Source of the DNA: Acidobacteriota bacterium
GTDB taxonomy: Bacteria > Acidobacteriota > Terriglobia > UBA7540
Direction of reading: 5' to 3'
DNA length: 5,493 bases
Assembly (NCBI GenBank): GCA_021789565.1
Contig: JAJYJL010000674.1
Location: 1 to 5,493 of the forward strand
The notes beneath the pieces are model-generated. The model was given only the letters and a program-made list of their open reading frames with translations. It had not been told where the DNA came from and did no database searches. The translations under genes were made by a program, and so were the position numbers. Below, piece by piece: positions 1 through 4,596 of this stretch. Numbering within the stretch: the first letter of the stretch is position 1; each line of letters opens with the position of its first letter.

Positions 1-7
1 AGTTCAT
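1..7 (-). CDS. Possible start of the next minus-strand gene (5' tip only)
   Basis: On the minus strand an ATG lies at positions 7-5. An AAAGGA-like ribosome binding site sits at about 14-19, six bases upstream of it. This would start a gene 49 bases downstream of the selenoprotein stop, so it could be co-transcribed with it. Between the two genes is a near-perfect inverted repeat at 32-47 (CCTGGT/ATCAGG stem, GGCC loop, one G·T pair). No T-run follows it, so it is not a convincing intrinsic terminator. Only two codons are in the window, so the product cannot be named. The call rests only on the ATG and Shine-Dalgarno spacing. Confidence 0.25.
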
Positions 8-56
8 CAGCCGTCCTTTTTCTTTCGCCTTCCTGATGGCCACCAGGAGCGCCGTA

Positions 57-623
57 CTATTTCTGCCTGCGTTCGAGGGCCGCGCGCATTTCCGGTTCTG
101 GGTCGATGCCCAGCGCGTCAGCAACGCGGTTGACGTAATTGAAATAGGCGATGACTTCGACCGCGTCCAGGATATCGCGGTCGCTGAGGCCATGTTTGCG
201 AAGGGCATCGATGTCCTGCTTACGGACGGCGGCGGGGGTTCGCGTGACAAGATCGGCAAATCTTGCCAGAGCTTTGCTGCGCGGCGGTAACTTGGCGCGG
301 ATATAGTTATGCTTGACGTGCTCGGCCAGCTTTGTGTCGCCGCTTTCGGCACGGAGATCCTCCCCGTGGGCCTCGGTTCAATAGAAGCAATCGTTGGTCG
401 AGGAGACTATTACGGCCAGCAACTCGCGTTCGGCGCGGGAAAGCCCTGAAGGAGCATGCATGGTGGCCAGATAAAGGGCCATCGATGCCTGCAGGGTCTT
501 CGGGTTCAGGCTCTGGACCTTCAGGATGTTGAAGACTTTGCCCGCGCGCTTGACGGCCTTCGCGTATTCCTTCTTCAACTCGCCGGTCGCAACCTCAGGT
601 TTAACCATCTTGATCCATGCCAT
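57..623 (-). CDS. AhpD-like peroxidase-related selenoprotein (CxxU), Sec encoded by in-frame TGA
   Basis: This is a predicted 188-residue thiol/selenol redox protein of the AhpD/carboxymuconolactone-decarboxylase fold. It resembles the 'uncharacterised peroxidase-related enzyme' branch, which begins MAWI...ATGEL and has NILKV, APSGLSRAEREL and a CxxC core. It starts at the ATG at 621-623, five bases after a GGGAGG ribosome binding site (629-634). After 81 codons the frame meets TGA at 378-380, then stays open for 106 codons to TAG at 57-59. The C-terminal half keeps family features: DLVTRTPAAV, a GLSDRDILDAVEVIAYFNYVNR helix region and ALGID. The TGA replaces the second Cys of the motif, giving C79-F80-Y81-U82. 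From memory of Mycobacterium AhpD, Glu118, Cys130, Cys133 and His137 correspond to Glu67, Cys79, Sec82 and His86, all at a constant offset of 51. Expected role: cytoplasmic reduction of peroxides or disulfides; the substrate is unknown. A simple nonsense mutation is the alternative, but the exact position, the open downstream frame and the SECIS-like hairpin argue against it. Confidence 0.88.
348..372 (-). promoter_or_regulatory. Candidate bacterial SECIS element (Sec insertion hairpin)
   Basis: Directly downstream of the in-frame TGA (380-378), inside the coding sequence, the mRNA can fold into a stem-loop. The core is CACGGGGAGGATCTCCGTG, read from 368 down to 350. Pairs C368-G350 through A361-U357 give 8 bp (one G·U) closing a G360-G359-A358 loop. 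In an alternative register a two-G bulge leads to a G359-A358-U357 loop. The base of the stem extends by G372-C348 and G371-C349 across a two-C bulge (370-369). The apical loop starts 18-19 bases after the TGA and has G at its first position. This fits the bacterial SECIS rules as I recall them: a small loop with an early G, roughly 16-37 bases from UGA. It should bind the SelB elongation factor. Folding was done by eye, without energies. Confidence 0.65.
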
Positions 624-648
624 GATTGCCTCCCATCCTGCGCCGTAG

Positions 649-669
649 CGCAGGCCTTCACGGCCTGCG
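649..669. repeat. REP-like palindrome, copy 1
   Basis: This is a perfect inverted repeat, CGCAGGCC - TTCAC - GGCCTGCG, with an 8 bp stem and a 5 base loop. It lies 26 bases upstream of the selenoprotein start in the divergent intergenic region. The 8-mer CGCAGGCC recurs at 699 and 2085, also outside genes and also as one arm of a hairpin, which suggests a dispersed intergenic palindrome family. Depending on transcript extent it would fall in the selenoprotein 5' leader. There is no flanking T-run, so it is not an intrinsic terminator. Confidence 0.5.
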
Positions 670-698
670 GTTCTTCCCTTAAAACAACACCCAAAAGC

Positions 699-719
699 CG
701 CAGGCCCGCCAAGGTCTGC
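699..719. repeat. REP-like palindrome, copy 2 (imperfect)
   Basis: GCAGGCC (700-706) can pair with GGTCTGC (713-719) through one G·T pair, across the six-base loop CGCCAA. The left arm begins with the same CGCAGGCC octamer as the copies at 649 and 2085. Because the stem is imperfect and short, it is supported mainly by resemblance to the other two copies. Confidence 0.35.
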
Positions 720-746
720 ACCACAGGCGCATCTACCAACTGCAGG

Positions 747-752
747 TATAAT
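747..752 (+). promoter_or_regulatory. Candidate -10 element for the secreted GH-like gene
   Basis: A perfect TATAAT lies 42 bases upstream of the ATG at 795. It would put transcription start near 759 and leave a leader of about 36 bases with a GGGGG (785-789) ribosome-binding stretch. The -35 region at 17-base spacing (724-729, CAGGCG) does not match TTGACA, and there is no extended -10 TGn. The site is either a weak or activator-dependent sigma-70 promoter, or chance. Confidence 0.4.
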
Positions 753-776
753 ACGGACTCTGATTGTTCATGTCTT
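748..776 (-). promoter_or_regulatory. Candidate divergent promoter for the selenoprotein gene
   Basis: Reading the minus strand, AAGACA (776-771, four of six matches to TTGACA) is followed after 17 bases by TATTAT (753-748, one or two mismatches from TATAAT). Transcription would begin near 741, giving a leader of roughly 118 bases that contains both REP-like palindromes. The -10 overlaps the plus-strand TATAAT, so the two divergent promoters, if both real, would compete for polymerase. Confidence 0.3.
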
Positions 777-794
777 GCAACGTTGGGGGCATCT

Positions 795-2039
795 ATGAGA
801 GTTCGGTTTTGCGTTGCTTTGAGCGTGTTCCTGCTGGCTGGCGCAACAATCCCGGCAAAGGCGCAGAGTTTTGTGGAGCCGCCGCAGGTCTCTCCGCGCG
901 ATTTTGCCCTGATGGCGTGGGACCAGTCACCTTCTGATCCGCACCAGCTTGATCTGATGCGGCAGGCCGGACTGAACATTTCGGGATTCTGCTCCCCGGG
1001 TGAACTTGGTCTGGTGCAGGCCGCGAAGCTGTCGTGCTTTGTTACAGACGACCGGGTGAACGGTTACGACATGATCGCGATGCCGGGCGAAAAAGAACTT
1101 AGGGAGAAGATCGACACCTTAGTTGAAGAAGTCCGGAACCATCCTGCGGCTTTGGGGTTTTTCCTCTACGACGAGCCTAATACCGCGCTGATGCCGGGCC
1201 TGTCCAAGGTCGCGTCGATGCTGCGAAAGGCGATGGCAGGATACTGGGTTTATGTCAATCTGCTGCCCAATTACGCGACACCATCGCAATTGGGAGCACC
1301 AAACTACGATACATATGTGCAAAAGTTCTTGGATCAGGTCCACCCGCCATTACTCAGTTACGACAATTATTCGCTCTTTAACGGTGAAATGCTGGGCCGC
1401 TTCTACACCAACCTCGCAACGATCCGCCGCGCATCGCAAAAGGCCGGCATCCCGTTCTGGAACGTGATCCTTGCCAACAGCCATTTCAGCTACATGGAAC
1501 CGAGTGACGCCACGCTGCGTCTGCAGGCCTACAGCACCATTGCTTACGGTGGGCGTGGCATTGAGTACTTCACCTATTTTTCTCCGAAGGTGGGCAACTT
1601 CAGGCTGGCTCCGGTGGACCAGTTCGGCCACCGCACAGCCACGTGGTACATGCTGAGGCGACTGAACGACCAGATTCGCACACTGGCGCCCTGGTTGATT
1701 AAGCTGCACAACATAGGCGTTTACCATTCCGCTCCGCTGCCGGAAGGGGCTGCCCCCATCGAAAAGAGCGAATTGGTTAAGCAGGTGCGGGCCACTAACT
1801 TTCAGAGCCCTCCTGTTGCCCCCGAATACCTGATTGGCGAGTTCCGGGACGGCGAGGGCCATCCCTTCCTGATGATCGTTAACAAATCCCTGAGATTTTC
1901 AATGCGCTACGCGATCTACCTTAAAGATCAGAACCAGCACCTCGTTCTGATTTCTCCTTACACCGGGCAGCCAGTTTCCCTGGTAGGAGAAATGAACTGG
2001 CTTGCGCCCGGCGCCGGCGCGCTCCTGCAAATCAAGTAG
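795..2039 (+). CDS. Secreted TIM-barrel glycoside-hydrolase-like protein
   Basis: This is a 414-residue exported protein of unassigned family, most likely a (beta/alpha)8 glycoside hydrolase or a relative. Residues 1-23 form a signal peptide: a basic start (MRVR), a hydrophobic stretch (about 5-18) and an AKA cleavage site before Gln24. The frame is open back to 456, but that stretch overlaps the opposite-strand selenoprotein gene. The ATG at 795 was chosen because it starts the signal peptide and has GGGGG five bases upstream. Barrel-like features include FALMAWDQSP (37-46), the beta-strand/loop LGFFLYDEPN with Asp126-Glu127 (120-129), LLSYDNYS (186-193), FWNVILAN (221-228) and GGRGIEYFTYFSP with Glu257 (252-264). 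The last 80 residues look like a beta-rich C-terminal domain. Glu127 and Glu257 are candidate catalytic residues by analogy with clan GH-A/GH42-like proteins, but this is inference. The substrate cannot be predicted. It stands alone on this strand, 121 bases before lipA. Confidence 0.75.
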   Translation: MRVRFCVALSVFLLAGATIPAKAQSFVEPPQVSPRDFALMAWDQSPSDPHQLDLMRQAGLNISGFCSPGELGLVQAAKLSCFVTDDRVNGYDMIAMPGEKELREKIDTLVEEVRNHPAALGFFLYDEPNTALMPGLSKVASMLRKAMAGYWVYVNLLPNYATPSQLGAPNYDTYVQKFLDQVHPPLLSYDNYSLFNGEMLGRFYTNLATIRRASQKAGIPFWNVILANSHFSYMEPSDATLRLQAYSTIAYGGRGIEYFTYFSPKVGNFRLAPVDQFGHRTATWYMLRRLNDQIRTLAPWLIKLHNIGVYHSAPLPEGAAPIEKSELVKQVRATNFQSPPVAPEYLIGEFRDGEGHPFLMIVNKSLRFSMRYAIYLKDQNQHLVLISPYTGQPVSLVGEMNWLAPGAGALLQIK

Positions 2040-2084
2040 GCAGGTCTTTACGGCCCACCATTCTTTCTCGAATTACCTAAATGC

Positions 2085-2105
2085 CGCAGGCCACAAGTGC
2101 CTGCG
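2085..2105. repeat. REP-like palindrome, copy 3
   Basis: This is an inverted repeat CGCAGGC - CACAAGT - GCCTGCG, with a 7 bp stem and a 7 base loop, in the gap between the secreted GH-like gene and lipA. It shares the CGCAGGCC octamer with the copies at 649 and 699. It lies 45 bases after the upstream stop codon. No T-run follows, so a role in termination is not shown, although it could protect an mRNA 3' end. Confidence 0.45.
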
Positions 2106-2160
2106 CTGTGCTCAGCCGGTTGTTCCCGCCCGGCGTTCACGCTAGAATGAAGGTTTAACG

Positions 2161-3069
2161 ATGGCAGAACTTGTCCAAATCGGCTCGAACTCACGTCCGG
2201 CGCGCCGGCCGGAGTGGCTGAAGGTGCGAATTCCTTCCGGCGAGAATTACTTTGAGCTGAAGGGCCTGATGCGCGGGCTCAAGTTGCACACGGTGTGCGA
2301 AAGCGCGCGTTGCCCCAACATTGCAGAGTGCTGGCACCACCGTACGGCGACCTTCATGATTCTGGGCGAGCTTTGCACGCGCCGCTGCGGCTTTTGCGCT
2401 GTACCCAAGGGACTGCCGGCCGGGCAGGTGGATTGGGCGGAGCCTGAACGCGTTGCCGAGGCCACCGAAAACATGGGGCTCAAGTACGTCGTGGTAACAT
2501 CGGTGGACCGCGACGACCTGAAAGACGGCGGCTCAACCCTATTTGCGCAGACGATTGAAGCCCTGCGGCGGCGGGTTGAAGGCTGCAAAGTCGAGGTCCT
2601 GATCCCGGATTTTCGTGGCTCGGATGAAGCTCTTGCCACCGTGCTCAAGGCTCGGCCGGACATCCTGAATCACAATATTGAAACCGTTCCGCGGATGTAT
2701 CCTGTGGCGAGGCGTGGTTCCCGCTATGAGCGGTCGCTTCGGCTGCTGGAGCATTCGCGCGAAATCGCTCCCTCCATTCCCACAAAATCCGGCCTGATGG
2801 TAGGCCTGGGTGAAACGATGGAAGAACTTTTCGGCGTGCTCGGCGACCTTGCCGGCGTTGGCGTCGGTATCGTCACCATAGGGCAATACCTGCGACCCTC
2901 GGGCCAGCAGTTGCCGGTGGCGCGCTTCTACACTCCGGAAGAATTCACAGCTTTGAAGCAGGAAGGTTTGCGACGCGGCATCCGGCACGTGGAGTCCGGC
3001 CCGCTTGTACGAAGTTCCTACCACGCCCACGAACAGTCTTCGTCACTCGATTCTCAGTCGAAGCAATAA
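2161..3069 (+). CDS. lipA: Lipoyl synthase (radical SAM)
   Basis: LipA inserts two sulfur atoms at C6 and C8 of octanoyl groups carried on E2 or GcvH proteins, making the lipoyl cofactor of pyruvate and 2-oxoglutarate dehydrogenases and the glycine cleavage system. It is a cytosolic radical-SAM enzyme with two [4Fe-4S] clusters. The 302-residue protein shows everything expected: the auxiliary-cluster triad C46-x4-C51-x5-C57 (CESARCPNIAEC), the SAM-cluster motif C72-x3-C76-x2-C79 (CTRRCGFC), VVTSVDRDDLKDGG (111-124), HNIETVPR (171-178), TKSGLMVGLGET (208-219), the IGQYLRPS motif (240-247) and the C-terminal RSSYHA (284-289), whose Ser ligates the auxiliary cluster. Length is normal. The ATG at 2161 has GAAGG (2149-2153) seven bases upstream. 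A TTGTTC/TAGAAT pair (2120-2125, 2143-2148) could be a promoter but would start transcription inside that ribosome binding site. lipB is not adjacent in this window. Confidence 0.97.
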   Translation: MAELVQIGSNSRPARRPEWLKVRIPSGENYFELKGLMRGLKLHTVCESARCPNIAECWHHRTATFMILGELCTRRCGFCAVPKGLPAGQVDWAEPERVAEATENMGLKYVVVTSVDRDDLKDGGSTLFAQTIEALRRRVEGCKVEVLIPDFRGSDEALATVLKARPDILNHNIETVPRMYPVARRGSRYERSLRLLEHSREIAPSIPTKSGLMVGLGETMEELFGVLGDLAGVGVGIVTIGQYLRPSGQQLPVARFYTPEEFTALKQEGLRRGIRHVESGPLVRSSYHAHEQSSSLDSQSKQ

Positions 3070-3182
3070 GCGAACGATCCTTCTACGGGTAAAGCCATAG
3101 CACAGAGAGCACAGGGGATTCCCGGTGTCCGCTGCGTTAATCTCTTTTAGGCCACAGAAAACACGGAGAAAAGCAAGAGCGA

Positions 3183-4187
3183 TTATTGAATCCGTTCCCT
3201 CGGATGCCGCAGCTTGAGCGCTTTGCGGGCAGCTTTGTAGAGGGCTTTGCCGGCGACGGTTTCCTTGCCGCGTTCCTGATTTAAGACCTCGCGATAAAGC
3301 GCTTCGCCTTCCTCGGCGTGGCCCATGCGGATTTCCAAGCTTCCCACCGTCAGCGTCCACAAACCGTTGCGCGGATACTGACTGCGCAACTCCTTGAAAA
3401 GGTCCATTGACTTTGCAAATTGATTTTCACTGCTGCGGGAATAATCCTTGGCCAGGTAGTAAAGCGCTTCACCGCGCGTCAGTTCGCCGTGTTTCGCAGC
3501 GTACTCGATCTCCTGAAGGCCCCGCTCACGGCTCCCGCCCGGCAGACCAATCATCCACCGCAGGAGCTTGACGATGGTCGGCAGGGTATCCACGAAGTAG
3601 TCGTAGAGTCCCAGCCCCGCATAAGCGTCGCGAAGGTTGGGATCTTTTTGCACAGCGGTGATCAGAAGCGACCGCATCTGTCTGGCCGCGCGCGCGGCCG
3701 CAAGGTTGTTTTCCCGCATAGAAGCTAGTCTGCCGCGAAGTCCATACGCCATTCCTTCATAAAGATAATTCCTTGCCACGTCCCGGTTGGCGTTTCTGTT
3801 TGCGCGGGCCTTGGCAATAGCAGTATCGACAAGCCTGTTGAACTGCGAGTCGTAGGGTGTAGTGGAGCCTGAGGAGACGACGAACACATCGGGATCAATA
3901 AGGTTCCCGGTAGTGAAATAGATTTTCCACCAGACAGCATCCGCTTCCATCAGATAGCCCAGCGCGGAATCAGGATCCTCCGCCTGGATTTTCTGAAAGG
4001 CTACAATGGCCGCGTCGGGTTCGCCGTTCATCAGAAGATCGAGCCCCGTCTGTGCCACTTTGATCTGTTCTTCTTCTGATGCTTGCGCGGGCGCCGCAAC
4101 ACGGGCGGTGGTGACGACGGAAAACAGGGACACGAACAATAGGAGCACAGGATTCATCGCTGTCATGTATGGGGAAGATTTCCTCAT
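3183..4187 (-). CDS. Secreted TPR-repeat protein
   Basis: This is a 334-residue exported protein built of tetratricopeptide-like helical repeats. It probably acts as a protein-protein scaffold in the periplasm or at the outer membrane; no enzyme motif is seen. The start at 4187 was chosen because it begins a good signal peptide: basic MRK, a hydrophobic run after MNP (VLLLFVSLFSVV) and an APAQA cleavage site before SEEE. A GAGG lies 10 bases upstream. An in-frame ATG at 4256 would add 23 polar residues before the signal and sits only three bases after the Rieske stop, so it remains a real alternative (357 aa). Visible repeats: one TPR just after the signal (VAQTGLDLLMNGEPDAAIVA), a central block AYAGLGLYDYFVDTLP with LRWMIGLPGGSRERGL, and two C-terminal TPRs (EALYYLAKDYSRSSEN and SLEIRMGHAEEGEALYREVL). 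The central block resembles TPR proteins common in Acidobacteriota, from general memory. It is the last gene of the three-gene minus-strand cluster and convergent with lipA. Confidence 0.8.
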   Translation of the reverse strand: MRKSSPYMTAMNPVLLLFVSLFSVVTTARVAAPAQASEEEQIKVAQTGLDLLMNGEPDAAIVAFQKIQAEDPDSALGYLMEADAVWWKIYFTTGNLIDPDVFVVSSGSTTPYDSQFNRLVDTAIAKARANRNANRDVARNYLYEGMAYGLRGRLASMRENNLAAARAARQMRSLLITAVQKDPNLRDAYAGLGLYDYFVDTLPTIVKLLRWMIGLPGGSRERGLQEIEYAAKHGELTRGEALYYLAKDYSRSSENQFAKSMDLFKELRSQYPRNGLWTLTVGSLEIRMGHAEEGEALYREVLNQERGKETVAGKALYKAARKALKLRHPRERIQ

Positions 4188-4259
4188 GAACCCGTCGCCT
4201 CGGTTGTATGATCTCCTGTTGATCTGGTTCTTTTGGATGCTAAGAACGGATGACATGCC

Positions 4260-4592
4260 TTATGAGCCTGGCCGCTTAAGCCAGCCGACCAGAACATCCT
4301 GCCCCTCCACGCGGACTTCATAGGCCGAGATGGAGTGTCCACCGGGATGGTCGGGCAGGCCCGTCCGCACATCGAAAGTCCATCCATGCCACGGGCAAGT
4401 GATCACGCAGCCTTCCAGGTGGCCGCTTGCCAACGGCCCTCCCATGTGGGGACACACGGCATTCACCGCGTAGAATTGCCCTTCCACATTGCACAAGGCA
4501 ATGGGTTTATCGTGAACAACAATGTGCCTCACAGCCCTGACAGGAACATCGGCAACGGTTGCGACTTTAACAAAAGGCGGTCGTTTGCTCAT
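4260..4592 (-). CDS. Rieske-type [2Fe-2S] ferredoxin
   Basis: This is a 110-residue small soluble Rieske protein of the NirD/BphA3-like ferredoxin type. The cluster ligands are clear: C47-P-H49 in CPHMGGPL and C66-P-W-H69 in CPWHGWTFDV, separated as C-x-H-x16-C-x2-H. The expected continuation GLPDHPGGHSISAYEVRVEGQDVLV is present, and there is no transmembrane anchor or signal peptide. Such proteins carry single electrons to ring-hydroxylating oxygenases, or serve as the small nitrite reductase subunit. Neither a partner oxygenase nor nirB is in the window, so the redox partner is unknown. The ATG at 4592 lies four bases after the stop of the membrane-protein gene, which points to translational coupling. 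GGATTAGGG covers that junction as a close ribosome binding site. The TAA stop is 72 bases before the preferred TPR start. Confidence 0.92.
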   Translation of the reverse strand: MSKRPPFVKVATVADVPVRAVRHIVVHDKPIALCNVEGQFYAVNAVCPHMGGPLASGHLEGCVITCPWHGWTFDVRTGLPDHPGGHSISAYEVRVEGQDVLVGWLKRPGS

Positions 4593-4596
4593 GGCC

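Noticed and set aside
378..380. TGA as a plain nonsense mutation (pseudogene) or as a reassigned Trp/Gly codon
   Set aside because: It falls exactly on the redox-Cys column and the frame stays intact for 106 more codons without other lesions. Trp or Gly would destroy the active site, and all other genes in the window use TGG and GGN with no internal TGA.
36..532. Plus-strand open frames opposite the selenoprotein (36-290, 332-532)
   Set aside because: Their composition is that of antisense shadows, rich in Arg, Gly and Ser with no recognisable domain, and they lie fully within a well-supported minus-strand gene.
456..794. N-terminal extension of the GH-like reading frame back to 456
   Set aside because: It overlaps the selenoprotein gene on the other strand, crosses the REP-like palindromes and the promoter region, and would bury the signal peptide that begins at 795.
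2120..2148. TTGTTC - 17 bases - TAGAAT as the lipA promoter
   Set aside because: The predicted transcription start (about 2155) would remove the GAAGG ribosome binding site at 2149-2153, and the -35 matches only three of six bases.
3094..3170. Two CACAGAGA-type stretches (3101 and 3153) in the lipA-TPR gap resembling a degenerate direct repeat
   Set aside because: Only about 12 of 16 bases match and the sequence is of low complexity, which is too little to call a repeat from this window.
3070..3182. Bidirectional terminator between the convergent lipA and TPR genes
   Set aside because: I found no GC-rich stem followed by a T-run on either strand. The only pairings seen are about 5 bp with long loops.
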